64,000 nucleotides of DNA from Conyzicola lurida (GCF_014204935.1 NZ_JACHMJ010000001.1:1984001-2048000); one strand, 5' to 3'. Numbered from the stretch's first letter, positions 55,073-62,939 are shown. Translations and numbers: made by a program. The notes: generated by a model from the sequence alone, not told the origin.

Positions 55073-55573
55073 CTAGAAGTCGATAGTGCGGGTCTGCCCG
55101 ATGAGGCACTTGCCCGTTCCGAGCAGTGGCTGCGCCAGCGCGTTGTAGCCGACCGTGCCGGTCTGCCCGATGAGGCAGCTGCCGTTGATCCGGACCGAGA
55201 ACTGGATCGCCTCGGCCGTCTCCCCGCCTACCGTCTCGTCGGGCGTGATCTCCATGTCGGCTTTGGCGAACCCGGCGGCGACGAGGTTGTCGACGATCTG
55301 CTGCCCGTTCGGCGTCGGAACCGTCTCGATCAGAGCGCGGTTCACGAAGTCGAAGTAGTCGAGGTTCGCCGCGGCGTCGCCCGCGGGGTCGAGCACCGGT
55401 TCGGGTTCGGGGGTGGATGTCGCCTCGCCCGACGGTGCGGACGACACCGTCGTCGAGGGCACCGGTGCGGTCGGCGCGTCGGCGGTGCACGCCGCGAGTG
55501 CCAGCGCGGCGGCTGCCACGGCCGCCGCCGCAATAAGCCGCACGCGGGTGCCGCCGGTCGTTCTGGCGTGCAT
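55073..55573 (-). CDS. Secreted lipoprotein with duplicated CLIGQT motif (DUF6993-like)
   Basis: 166 residues. The signal peptide ends in lipobox LAAC (ALALAACTAD), followed by a Thr/Ser/Pro-rich linker of about 45 residues and a small C-terminal domain (DYFDFVNRALIETVPTPNGQQIVDNLVAAGF onward). CLIGQT occurs twice near the end (NGSCLIGQTGTVGYN and GKCLIGQTRTIDF), and the two Cys could form a disulfide. It resembles the actinobacterial family DUF6993 of unknown function. No operon partner is evident. Confidence 0.82.
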   Translation of the reverse strand: MHARTTGGTRVRLIAAAAVAAAALALAACTADAPTAPVPSTTVSSAPSGEATSTPEPEPVLDPAGDAAANLDYFDFVNRALIETVPTPNGQQIVDNLVAAGFAKADMEITPDETVGGETAEAIQFSVRINGSCLIGQTGTVGYNALAQPLLGTGKCLIGQTRTIDF

Positions 55574-55635
55574 CCGCTACTCCCCCTCCGACAGAGCGCG
55601 AACGCGCTCCGTACGGGGAAATCCTACGCGGCGCC

Positions 55636-56187
55636 CTAGAACGGAATCTTCTCGTCGCCGTCCTCCGCCGCACCGGCTCCCGCACCGACGCTCACCCCGA
55701 CGACCCCGGGAGCGCCCCACAGCGGGTCGGAGTGGATCGTGGCGTCGTCGTCGACGTCGTCGGGGAACACGTCCGCGGTGTCCTCGCCCGGCACCGCCGA
55801 GCCGTCGCCGTTCGCGGATCCCGTGCTCAGGCTCACCCGGGTGAACGCCGTGGTGCCCCAGGAAAGATCGTGACCGAGAGCATCCGCCTCGATCTCGACG
55901 TTCGTGCCCTTTTTGTTGTCCGCGGCCTCCCAGTCCCGCACACGGAGCCGGCCGTGGACGACGACCCGGTCGCCCTTCACGACGGACGCGCTCACGTTGG
56001 CTGCGAGGTGCCGGAAAGCGGTAATGGTGAACCAGTTGGTCTCACCGTCGATCCACCTGTCGCGCCCCTTGTCGAACCGCCGCTGATTGGAGGCGATGCG
56101 GAACGAGGTGATGAGGAGATCGCCCGTCACCTTCTTGACGACCGGTTGAGTGGCGACGAACCCGGTGACTGTGATCTTGTCGGTCAT
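55636..56187 (-). CDS. ssb: Single-stranded DNA-binding protein
   Basis: 183 residues. The OB-fold runs from KITVTGFVATQPVVKKV through WFTITAFRHLAANVSASVVKGDRVVVHGRLRVRDWE; an acidic Gly/Ala/Asp-rich linker follows and the protein ends EDGDEKIPF, the acidic hydrophobic tip (D-x-I-P-F) that binds partner proteins. It may be the second, non-replicative SSB that many actinobacteria carry, since no rpsF-rpsR-rplI cluster is adjacent. Confidence 0.9.
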   Translation of the reverse strand: MTDKITVTGFVATQPVVKKVTGDLLITSFRIASNQRRFDKGRDRWIDGETNWFTITAFRHLAANVSASVVKGDRVVVHGRLRVRDWEAADNKKGTNVEIEADALGHDLSWGTTAFTRVSLSTGSANGDGSAVPGEDTADVFPDDVDDDATIHSDPLWGAPGVVGVSVGAGAGAAEDGDEKIPF

Positions 56188-56220
56188 GCTGTCTTCTCCG
56201 TCCTAGTGGGTGGGGGCGGA

Positions 56221-56256
56221 TCCCGCGGAGGCGTGTATGCCGGGACCTCCGCGGGA
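56221..56256. terminator. Inverted repeat upstream of ssb
   Basis: TCCCGCGGAG (56221-56230) pairs with CTCCGCGGGA (56247-56256) around a 16-nt loop. It lies 34 bases upstream of the ssb ATG, so it is leader structure or part of the terminator region of the next gene rather than an ssb terminator. Confidence 0.4.
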
Positions 56257-56291
56257 CCCGCTCCGCACAGTGTGGCCCCGCCTGCGGACGC

Positions 56292-56335
56292 ACCGAAGCC
56301 GGTCCCCTCCATCTGTGGAGAGAACCGGCTTCGGT
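56292..56335 (-). terminator. Strong hairpin after the 74-residue protein gene
   Basis: ACCGAAGCCGGT (56292-56303) and ACCGGCTTCGGT (56324-56335) are perfect arms, with an inner CTCC/GGAG stem in the loop. On the minus strand it follows the stop at 56362 by 26 bases. Confidence 0.75.
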
Positions 56336-56361
56336 GTTGTTGTGGAGAGAAGAGAAAGCCC

Positions 56362-56586
56362 CTAGTGCTCCCGGAATTCCGGCCATTCGGTGCCGGGTAC
56401 GAGGGCCGAGTACAGAGCGCCCTTCGCCGCCTCGAGGCTCGGATAAACGGCGCGTTCTGTGTCGTCGCCCACGAGCTTGAAGGTGTAGCCGCCCGTGACG
56501 GTGGTGATCCATCCGAGCGTCCCGGCCGGCCCGATGGCCAGCCAGGTGTGTGTGGTTGCCGTGTCGGTCACTGATGTGTCGCTCAT
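56362..56586 (-). CDS. Small protein of unknown function (family member A)
   Basis: 74 residues, no signal peptide. I do not recognise a named family. The core TWLAIGPAGTLGWITTVTG followed by GYTFKLVGDD and a final helix SLEAAKGALYSAL resembles the protein at 58436-58681 (W-x-x-x-x-P-x-G-x-x-x-[WY]-I ... G-[YI]-x-F). Probably a small beta-sheet plus helix fold. AAAGGAG eight bases before the ATG is a strong ribosome-binding site. A strong terminator follows. Confidence 0.7.
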   Translation of the reverse strand: MSDTSVTDTATTHTWLAIGPAGTLGWITTVTGGYTFKLVGDDTERAVYPSLEAAKGALYSALVPGTEWPEFREH

Positions 56587-56913
56587 CGTCGAGCTCCTTT
56601 TCTACGCCGACGTTAGCCGTCGACGCACAACGACGATAAGACGACTCCTGAGCCGTGACAAGGGCGATCATCGAAGTCCGCCTGTGAGTTCGTCGGCCCT
56701 TTCCCGCTTTCGTTGCGTAACCTGAATGGGCGTCATAAAGTGGGGCGCAGGGGAACCACCGTGTTTTCCCCACAATGAGGCGCTCCCCACGGCTCCGCCG
56801 TCTGGGCAATCGCGCAAGCCGACGATCATCCGCCTTCCGCGCGTTCGGCCCGCCTCGAGAACTGGAATCCTCAGCTTCTTTCGATCCACGCACGATGCTC
56901 GATTGGATTCCGT
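56587..56913. other. 327-nt intergenic region, lower GC
   Basis: No convincing gene. It holds the leader of the 74-residue protein gene on the minus strand and the upstream region of the gene at 56914 on the plus strand, with some GTGGGG/CCCCAC repeats around 56740-56790. The base composition is less GC-rich than the surroundings. The short open frames here look random. Confidence 0.5.
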
Positions 56914-57177
56914 ATGCGCCGTCGCACCGCACTAGTCACGTCCACACTGCTCCTCTCTGTCACGGCAGTCACGGCAACCGCGCCCGCCCACGCCGCCGCG
57001 CTTCTCCCTCAACGCGGCGAAGTGCAAGACGACCTGTTTTTCGAGATAGCCATGCTGGTGTCACTTGCGACGCTCGCGCTCGTCGTGATCGTCTCGGCGT
57101 GCATCCTGCTTCCGCGCAGGTTCCGGGCGGACGCCGCCGCCGCTGCTGAGAAGGCCAAGAACGCCGACCACTCGTAG
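56914..57177 (+). CDS. Small secreted or membrane-anchored protein
   Basis: 87 residues. An N-terminal signal sequence (RRRTALVTSTLLLSVTAVTA, cleavage about AHA-AA) is followed by a short linker and a membrane segment (EIAMLVSLATLALVVIVSACILL), ending in a basic/alanine-rich cytosolic tail. No family is recognised. No clear ribosome-binding site precedes the ATG, so the start is less certain. Function unknown. Confidence 0.55.
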   Translation: MRRRTALVTSTLLLSVTAVTATAPAHAAALLPQRGEVQDDLFFEIAMLVSLATLALVVIVSACILLPRRFRADAAAAAEKAKNADHS

Positions 57178-57272
57178 GAGCCGGGCCGCCCTCCACACCC
57201 TCGGAATCCGAGTGCATGATCGGTCGACGCCGTGAACGCGGCACGCGCACACGCCGTTCCCCCCGCTGACCC

Positions 57273-57278
57273 TAGGCT
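57273..57278 (+). promoter_or_regulatory. -10 box of a leaderless promoter for the aldo/keto reductase gene
   Basis: TAGGCT ends six bases before the ATG at 57285. Confidence 0.55.
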
Positions 57279-57284
57279 GAGCGT

Positions 57285-58292
57285 ATGCCTTATAACGCCA
57301 ATGACGACCGTTACACATCCGCCGAATACAAGAGAGTCGGACGCAGCGGGCTCAAGCTCCCCGCCGTCTCCCTCGGACTCTGGAACAACTTCGGCAACGA
57401 CAAGCCGCTCGAGAACCAGCGTGCGATCCTGCGCCGCGCCTTCGACCTCGGCGTCACGCACTTCGACCTCGCGAACAACTACGGCCCGCCCGCGGGATCG
57501 GCCGAGTCGAACTTCGGGCGCATCCTCGCCGAAGACTTCCGTCCCTACCGCGACGAGCTCATCATCTCGTCGAAGGCCGGCTACGACATGTGGGAGGGCC
57601 CCTACGGCGACTTCGGGTCGCGCAAGTACCTGCTCTCCTCGCTCGACCAGAGCCTGACCCGCCTCGGCCTCGACTACGTCGACATCTTCTACTCCCACCG
57701 CCCCGACCCGGAGACGCCGATCGAGGAGACCATGGGCGCGCTCGCGACCGCGGTCACCTCGGGCCGTGCTCTCTACGTCGGCGTCTCGAACTACTCCCCC
57801 GAGCAGACGCTCGCGGCAGAGAAGGCGCTCGCCGCCCACGGCATCCCGCTCACGATCCACCAGCCGCGCTACAACATGTTCGACCGGCACATCGAAGACG
57901 GCCTGTTCCCCGTGCTCGACGAGATCGGCGCGGGCAGCATCGTCTTCTCGCCGCTCGCCCAGGGCCTGCTGACCGAGCGCTACATCGACGGCGTCGTGCC
58001 GGAGGGTTCGCGCGCGTCGGAGGGGCGCTGGCTCAAGCCCGGCGCCATCGGCGAGACCTACCTCGAGCGCGTGCGCGGCCTCAAGCAGATCGCCGACGGC
58101 CGCGGCCAGACCGTCGCCCAGCTCGCGCTCACCTGGGTGCTGCGCCACCCGCAGGTGACCTCGGCCCTGATCGGCGCCTCGAGCGTCGCCCAGCTCGAGG
58201 ACAGCCTGAAGGCGCGCGAAGCGACCCCGCTCACCGCCGACGAGATCGCCGCGATCGAGCCGTTCGCCGTGGACGGCACGGCGCTGCGCTAA
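57285..58292 (+). CDS. Aldo/keto reductase (YghZ/L-glyceraldehyde-3-phosphate reductase type)
   Basis: 335 residues. GVTHFDLANNYGPPAGSAE contains the catalytic Asp and Tyr of the AKR fold, the Lys is in LIISSKAGYDMW and the His in DIFYSHRPDPETPI; ALIGASSVAQLEDSLKA closes the NADPH site. The N-terminal YTSAEYKRVGRSGLKLPAVSLGLWNNFG matches YghZ/AKR14-type enzymes acting on glyceraldehyde-3-phosphate or methylglyoxal. It has its own leaderless promoter and a following terminator, so it is monocistronic. Confidence 0.94.
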   Translation: MPYNANDDRYTSAEYKRVGRSGLKLPAVSLGLWNNFGNDKPLENQRAILRRAFDLGVTHFDLANNYGPPAGSAESNFGRILAEDFRPYRDELIISSKAGYDMWEGPYGDFGSRKYLLSSLDQSLTRLGLDYVDIFYSHRPDPETPIEETMGALATAVTSGRALYVGVSNYSPEQTLAAEKALAAHGIPLTIHQPRYNMFDRHIEDGLFPVLDEIGAGSIVFSPLAQGLLTERYIDGVVPEGSRASEGRWLKPGAIGETYLERVRGLKQIADGRGQTVAQLALTWVLRHPQVTSALIGASSVAQLEDSLKAREATPLTADEIAAIEPFAVDGTALR

Positions 58293-58303
58293 CCGGCACT
58301 CCG

Positions 58304-58331
58304 GAGGGGTCGCACGCGAGTGCGGCCCCTC
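58304..58331 (+). terminator. Hairpin terminator after the aldo/keto reductase gene
   Basis: GAGGGGTCGCAC (58304-58315) pairs with GTGCGGCCCCTC (58320-58331), one G-T wobble, with a four-base loop, twelve bases after the stop. Confidence 0.75.
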
Positions 58332-58435
58332 TCGCGATTGACCCGGCCGGGATGTCGGTGGTCGCCTCTACCGTGAATCTGTCGCTGACAACAGCGGCGA
58401 TCCACCTCTGGGCCGGCCGACAACGGGAGCACACC

Positions 58436-58681
58436 GTGACCATTCTCGACTTCGCAACGACCACCTCCGCCGTGCGCGGCCTCGACGCCGTGCAACTGCA
58501 CGACGCCCTCTGGCGGGTGACGCGGCCCGACGGCGAGGTCGCGGGCTACATCGAACGGTATAGCGAGAGCCGCGGCATCCGTTTTCGGGCAAAGCGCATG
58601 ATCGTCCGGCAGCAGCGGTTCGTCTCCGTCGGCGAGTTCTGGTCGATGGATGACGCACTGCAGTGTTTCCGCATCGGATGA
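58436..58681 (+). CDS. Small protein of unknown function (family member B)
   Basis: 81 residues. The start is the GTG at 58436, with GGGAG seven bases upstream; the frame runs back into the preceding gene as a shadow. ALWRVTRPDGEVAGYIERYS followed by GIRFRAKRM and a C-terminal helix SMDDALQCFRIG aligns with the 74-residue protein at 56362-56586. Basic residues in the middle (RFRAKRMIVRQQRF) differ from the acidic partner. Function unknown. Confidence 0.7.
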   Translation: MTILDFATTTSAVRGLDAVQLHDALWRVTRPDGEVAGYIERYSESRGIRFRAKRMIVRQQRFVSVGEFWSMDDALQCFRIG

Positions 58682-58783
58682 TGCGCGCACGATCCCTCGC
58701 GTCCGCATAGACGATCGACCGGCGACGCACAGCGGGGTTTGCCCGACACGCGACAGCCTCGCCGATTCGCCCGATTCCGCGCG

Positions 58784-58789
58784 TATGGT
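58784..58789 (+). promoter_or_regulatory. -10 box of a possible leaderless promoter
   Basis: TATGGT ends seven bases before the ATG at 58797. Confidence 0.4.
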
Positions 58790-58796
58790 TCGACCC

Positions 58797-59594
58797 ATGC
58801 AGTGGTGGAATGATTTCTTGGACTGGTCCAACTCGACCGAAGGCACGCGTCTGATCACGACGATGATCCTTCCTTTCGTCGCGATCGTCGTCGCGGGTAT
58901 TCTCGCGGCCCTGATCGCCCGCGGAGCCGTCTCGCGGCTGATCGCCAAGCAGGAGCGCGCCGAGCGCGCGTCCGCCATCGAAGCGCTGATCGCCGTGGGC
59001 GAGAAGGCGTCGCAGTGGAGCGGTCTCTCCAATCACACGCGTGAGCACTTCGAGACGCAGTCCAGCGTCGCCAGCATCCGCGTGCGCGTGCTCCCCGCCA
59101 AGGGTGCCGCCATGGCGAGCGCCTGGGCCGAGTACCAGCTCGCCGAGATCAAGCGCAATTCGGCGAACTTCAGCGTGACCGCCGACCAGGGCTACGCCGA
59201 ATACAGCGAGCGTCTGATCGAGTGGCACCATCGTCCGTCGCGTGCCCGCAAGATCTTCCTGGCCGACCTCGACCGTTTCCGCGCGAACGGCGCCACCGAG
59301 GACATCGACCTGATCGAACGCCAGCGTCGCTGGAAGGCGGAGCAGGCCGCCACCGCGACCGTCGCCACGCCGACCGCGACCGCGACGCCGGCCCCCGCAG
59401 CGCCCGTCGCACCGAAGGTGCAGTCCACGCCGGTGCAGCAGGCCGCGCCCGTCGCTCCCCCGGTCACGCCGTCGGCGCCGATCGTGCCGCCCGCATCCAC
59501 CCGCACGTTCACCCCGCGCCCGACCGAGACCGGCGAGGTCATCACGGCCACGATCGACGAGGACACTCCGACGGAGACCAGCAAGATCGGCTGA
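58797..59594 (+). CDS. Membrane-anchored protein with Pro/Ala-rich C-terminus
   Basis: 265 residues. One N-terminal membrane segment (TRLITTMILPFVAIVVAGILAALIARGAV) is followed by a helical cytosolic domain of about 140 residues (AERASAIEALIAVGEKASQWSGLSNHTREHFETQSSVASIRVRV, SVTADQGYAEYSERLIEWHHRPSRARK) and a long Thr/Pro/Ala-rich unstructured tail. No family recognised; such proteins are often annotated only as hypothetical. ATG 58797 is preferred over the upstream frame because it begins a normal membrane N-terminus and has a -10 box. A 17-bp stem terminator follows. Confidence 0.8.
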   Translation: MQWWNDFLDWSNSTEGTRLITTMILPFVAIVVAGILAALIARGAVSRLIAKQERAERASAIEALIAVGEKASQWSGLSNHTREHFETQSSVASIRVRVLPAKGAAMASAWAEYQLAEIKRNSANFSVTADQGYAEYSERLIEWHHRPSRARKIFLADLDRFRANGATEDIDLIERQRRWKAEQAATATVATPTATATPAPAAPVAPKVQSTPVQQAAPVAPPVTPSAPIVPPASTRTFTPRPTETGEVITATIDEDTPTETSKIG

Positions 59595-59606
59595 TACCCG
59601 CTCGAC

Positions 59607-59644
59607 ACAGGAGGCCGCCCGGAGAAATCCGGGCGGCCTCCTGT
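59607..59644 (+). terminator. Hairpin terminator, 17-bp stem with GAAA loop
   Basis: Perfect 17-bp arms (59607-59623 and 59628-59644) around GAAA, 12 bases after the stop of the preceding gene. There is no T-run. Confidence 0.85.
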
Positions 59645-59687
59645 CGTCCGCCGCGAACCCGCTCTGGCGCGTGTCGGTGCCTCCACC

Positions 59688-59693
59688 TAGGGT
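59688..59693 (+). promoter_or_regulatory. -10 box of a leaderless promoter for the M4 protease gene
   Basis: TAGGGT ends six bases before the ATG at 59700. Confidence 0.55.
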
Positions 59694-59699
59694 CGTCAC

Positions 59700-60752
59700 A
59701 TGGTTCACGGCATCGTTCCCCCGTATCTGCTCGCGCGCATCGCCGAACTCGACGACGCCCGATTCGCGCACGCCGCACGGTCGGCCCGGCGCACCCTCCT
59801 CGACGTCGACCCGTTGCGCGCGGCGCGGCTCAGCTTCAGCCTCGACGAGGACAACAACCTCGTCGTCGAGATCGGAGACGGGCCGAACCGCACGGTGTCC
59901 GACGCGGAGAACAGCGAGACGCTGCCCGGCACCACCGTGCGCTCCGAGGGGGACGACGCGACGGGCGACGAGGCCGTGGACGAGGCGTACGACGGTCTCG
60001 GTGCGACCTTCGCACTGTTCTCCGAGGTCTACGGCCGCAATTCGATCGACGGCGCGGGCCTCCCCCTCGACGCCACCGTGCACTACGGCGTCGACTACGA
60101 CAACGCGTTCTGGAACGGCGACCGCATGGTCTTCGGCGACGGCGACGGCGAAATCTTCCGGCGCTTCACCGCCTCGCTCACGGTCATCGGACACGAACTC
60201 GCCCACGGCGTGACCCAGTACACCGCCGAACTCGTCTACGAAGGGCAGTCCGGGGCGCTCAACGAGTCGCTGTCCGACGTGTTCGGGGCCCTCGTCGAGC
60301 AGTACTCGCTCGAACAGACGGCTGCCGAAGCCAGTTGGCTCATCGGTGCGGGCCTGTTCACCGACGAGGTCGAGGGCACGGCGCTCCGGTCGATGAAAGC
60401 CCCGGGCACCGCGTACGACGACGACGTGCTCGGCGCCGACCCGCAGCCGGCGCACTTCGACGATTTCGTCGAGACCGACGACGACAACGGCGGCGTGCAC
60501 ATCAACTCCGGCATCCCCAACCGGGCGTTCTACCTCGTCGCCGAGAGCCTCGGCGGCAACGCCTGGGAGCGCGCCGGGCAGATCTGGTACGACACCCTCG
60601 AGCTCGGCCTGAAGCCGCGCAGCACCTTCGCCGAGTTCGCGGTAGCCACCGTGACGGCCGCGGCGGCACGGTACGGCGACGCCTCCGACGAGGTCGAGGC
60701 TGTGCGTGCCGGCTGGGCGGGTGTGGGCGTCGCCGTCGAAGCGGCCGTCTAG
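59700..60752 (+). CDS. M4-family metalloprotease, protealysin-like
   Basis: 350 residues without a signal peptide. The short N-terminal propeptide (MVHGIVPPYLLARIAE) is of the protealysin type (HC[IV][IV]PPYLL in relatives), but the propeptide Cys that caps the zinc is replaced by Gly. The mature part has VIGHELAHGVTQ (HExxH) with the third zinc ligand in GALNESLSDVFG, and the catalytic His region DNGGVHINSGIPNRAFY. Protealysins act in the cytosol or are exported without a signal peptide. Convergent with the Rieske gene: the two stops share CTAG. An emfourin-like inhibitor gene lies at 62612. Confidence 0.93.
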   Translation: MVHGIVPPYLLARIAELDDARFAHAARSARRTLLDVDPLRAARLSFSLDEDNNLVVEIGDGPNRTVSDAENSETLPGTTVRSEGDDATGDEAVDEAYDGLGATFALFSEVYGRNSIDGAGLPLDATVHYGVDYDNAFWNGDRMVFGDGDGEIFRRFTASLTVIGHELAHGVTQYTAELVYEGQSGALNESLSDVFGALVEQYSLEQTAAEASWLIGAGLFTDEVEGTALRSMKAPGTAYDDDVLGADPQPAHFDDFVETDDDNGGVHINSGIPNRAFYLVAESLGGNAWERAGQIWYDTLELGLKPRSTFAEFAVATVTAAAARYGDASDEVEAVRAGWAGVGVAVEAAV

Positions 60753-61624
60753 CCCGCTCCCTCCAGCATCACCTCGATGCTCCCGTCGGTGACGCGGGAT
60801 TCGAAGCGCGGCTGCGGCGCGGTCGCGGGACCGTGCACGACCTCGCCCGTGCGGAGCGCGAAGACGCTGCCGTGCCACGGGCAGACGATGCAGCGCTCGC
60901 CGTCCGCCACGACGAGCTGTCCCTCGTTCAGCGGGGCGGACAGGTGGCTGCAGGTGTTGGCGAGAACGTCGAGTCCGACGGTGTTGCGCACGACCAGGAG
61001 CGGCACGCCGTCCACGGTGCGGAGCGCGGGCTCGTCGACCACGAATTCGTCGACGGCGCCGAGGTGGCGCCATCCGACGGGGAAACGGTGGGGAACGTCT
61101 TCCGCGTGGTTCACCGCCGCCGCCTGCCGGTAGGCGAGGTGCCCGCCGAGATACCCGGAGAGACCGACAGCGGCGAGGCCGACGAGGCCGAGAACACGTC
61201 CGCTGGTGTGGTGACCCCGGGTGCGCTGCACGAACGACGCAGCGTAGAGCGCCGTGGCGACGGTGTTGGATGCCGCGTGCACGAGCCCGACCCGCTGCTG
61301 CTGTTCGTGCAGCTCGCTCCAGTCGGTGAGACCCGTCACGACCGACGGCAGCACCCCCGCGACGCCGACCCCGACGAGCACCCGCGAGGCGGCGCGGGAG
61401 CCGGGGACGAAGTCGAGGATGGCGCTGCCGATCCAGGCGCCGATCGGCAGCAGCACGGCGACGGGGTGCACGGCGTGTCCGACGGGCACGCCGTGCAGCA
61501 GGTCGCGCACGTCCTGCGGTTGAACGACGGTGTCGACGATGCCCTTCACCCGTCGCACGGCCGGGTCGAGCGCCTCGGCGTTCTCGATGGCCGAAACCTT
61601 CTTCACAAATCCGAACTCTCGCAT
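60749..61624 (-). CDS. Rieske [2Fe-2S] protein with N-terminal DUF2231 membrane domain
   Basis: 291 residues. The N-terminal half (VPVGHAVHPVAVLLPIGAWIGSAILDF onward, with four membrane segments) is the DUF2231 type with conserved His. The C-terminal half is a Rieske domain: NTCSHLSAPLNEG (C-x-H) and CIVCPWHGSVF (C-x2-H), the ligands of a 2Fe-2S cluster. It may feed electrons to a membrane partner. It is followed by ppk2 with a seven-nt gap on the same strand, and its stop shares CTAG with the convergent M4 gene. Confidence 0.9.
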   Translation of the reverse strand: MREFGFVKKVSAIENAEALDPAVRRVKGIVDTVVQPQDVRDLLHGVPVGHAVHPVAVLLPIGAWIGSAILDFVPGSRAASRVLVGVGVAGVLPSVVTGLTDWSELHEQQQRVGLVHAASNTVATALYAASFVQRTRGHHTSGRVLGLVGLAAVGLSGYLGGHLAYRQAAAVNHAEDVPHRFPVGWRHLGAVDEFVVDEPALRTVDGVPLLVVRNTVGLDVLANTCSHLSAPLNEGQLVVADGERCIVCPWHGSVFALRTGEVVHGPATAPQPRFESRVTDGSIEVMLEGAG

Positions 61625-61631
61625 GGCGTTC

Positions 61632-62444
61632 CTACCTCAGGGTCTTGGCGTGGCTGGGCACGTAGCGGTACAGCTTCTTGGACGGGCGCACGTAGTCGTC
61701 GGCCGTAGGGCGGTCGGGAATCTCGACGTGCTCGGGCTCGATGGTCTCGTACGGGATCTGCGACAAGAGGTGGCTGATGGTGTTGAGCCGGGACGCGCGC
61801 TTGTCGTCGCTCTCGATGGTCCACCACGGTGCCTCGTCGATGTCGGTGCGGGTGAACATGTCGTCCTTCGCGCGGGAGTAGTCCTCCCACTTCGTGATCG
61901 ACAGCACGTCGACGTCGGAGAGCTTCCAGCGGCGCACCGGATCGTTGAGGCGCTTGTGGAATCGCGCTTCCTGCTCCTTGTCGGAGACCGAGAACCAGTA
62001 CTTGATCAGGATGATCCCGTCCTCGACGAGCATCCGCTCGAACACGGGCGCCTGCTTCAGGAACAGCTCGTACTGCTCGGGCGAGCTGTACTCCATGACG
62101 TGCTCGACCCCCGCACGGTTGTACCAGGAGCGGTCCATCAGCACGATCTCGCCGGCGGTCGGCAGCCGCTCGATGTACCGCTGGAAATACCACTGCCCGA
62201 GCTCCCGCTCGCTCGGCTTGGGCAGAGCGACCACCCGGGCCGTGCGCGGGTTCAGGTACTGCATGATCCTTTTGATGGCGCCGCCCTTGCCCGCGGCATC
62301 CCGCCCCTCGAACACGACGACGACACGTGCTCCCGTGGCGGTGATCCACTGCTGCATGTTCACCAGCTCGATCTGCAGACGCTTGAGTTCGGCTTCGTAG
62401 AGGTCCCGCGGCACACGCTTGTGATGTTTCTTTCCATTGCCCAT
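61632..62444 (-). CDS. ppk2: Polyphosphate kinase 2
   Basis: 270 residues. Walker A VVFEGRDAAGKGGAIKR and Walker B VLMDRSWYNRAGVEHVM with the lid-module arginines (RSWYNR, WKLSDVDVLSITKWEDYSRAKDDM) identify PPK2, which transfers phosphate between polyphosphate and nucleotides. The ATG at 62444 begins MGNGKKHHKRVPRDLYEAEL, matching the family N-terminus; the frame upstream is a shadow. TAGCGT seven bases before the ATG indicates a leaderless transcript. Confidence 0.95.
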   Translation of the reverse strand: MGNGKKHHKRVPRDLYEAELKRLQIELVNMQQWITATGARVVVVFEGRDAAGKGGAIKRIMQYLNPRTARVVALPKPSERELGQWYFQRYIERLPTAGEIVLMDRSWYNRAGVEHVMEYSSPEQYELFLKQAPVFERMLVEDGIILIKYWFSVSDKEQEARFHKRLNDPVRRWKLSDVDVLSITKWEDYSRAKDDMFTRTDIDEAPWWTIESDDKRASRLNTISHLLSQIPYETIEPEHVEIPDRPTADDYVRPSKKLYRYVPSHAKTLR

Positions 62445-62451
62445 GCGGCTC

Positions 62452-62457
62452 ACGCTA
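62452..62457 (-). promoter_or_regulatory. -10 box of a leaderless promoter for the ppk2/Rieske operon
   Basis: TAGCGT on the minus strand ends seven bases before the ATG at 62444. Confidence 0.45.
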
Positions 62458-62611
62458 AGCGGGCGCGTCCCGCGAAGATACGACGAGCGGGAATCGGGGA
62501 ACGGTGCTAAGCGCGCGGCGGAGCGCAACCACCGGAGCGAGGCTCGGTGAACCGCGCTACGGTGAGTCCACTGCCTGACCCTTCGATACCGCAGACGGGA
62601 GCGACCTTTCG

Positions 62612-62914
62612 ATGAGAACACCCGACCGCGTCGTCGTCTGGTCCCTGCACGTCGTGCGCTCGGGCGGTTTCGCCGGGCTGAAGCGCGAATGGCGGGTGAG
62701 CTCGTCCGACGCCCCCTCCGTCGACTGGCCGGCGATCGTCAGCGCGTGCCCGTGGCAGAAGACCTATCCGCCGACGGCCGACCGCGACCGGTTCGTCTGG
62801 CGCATCGAGGCGACCTCCTCCCGGCAGACCCGCACGGCGACACTCCCCGAGTCGGCCGTCACCGGCCCGTGGCGCACCCTTGTCGAGGAAGTCAAATCGG
62901 CGGCGTCCGACTAA
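62612..62914 (+). CDS. Emfourin-like protealysin inhibitor
   Basis: 100 residues, no signal peptide. VVRSGGFAGLKREWRV near the N-terminus is the emfourin (M4in) signature R-x-G-G-F-A-G, the loop that inhibits M4 proteases in Serratia. FVWRIEATSSRQTRTATLPESAVTGPWRTLVEEV forms the rest of the compact fold. Emfourin genes usually lie next to their protease gene; here the M4 gene is 1.9 kb upstream, separated by two opposing genes. GGGAG eight bases before the ATG supports the start. Confidence 0.8.
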   Translation: MRTPDRVVVWSLHVVRSGGFAGLKREWRVSSSDAPSVDWPAIVSACPWQKTYPPTADRDRFVWRIEATSSRQTRTATLPESAVTGPWRTLVEEVKSAASD

Positions 62915-62939
62915 CTCGTCCTATTCTCAACTTCGGCGC

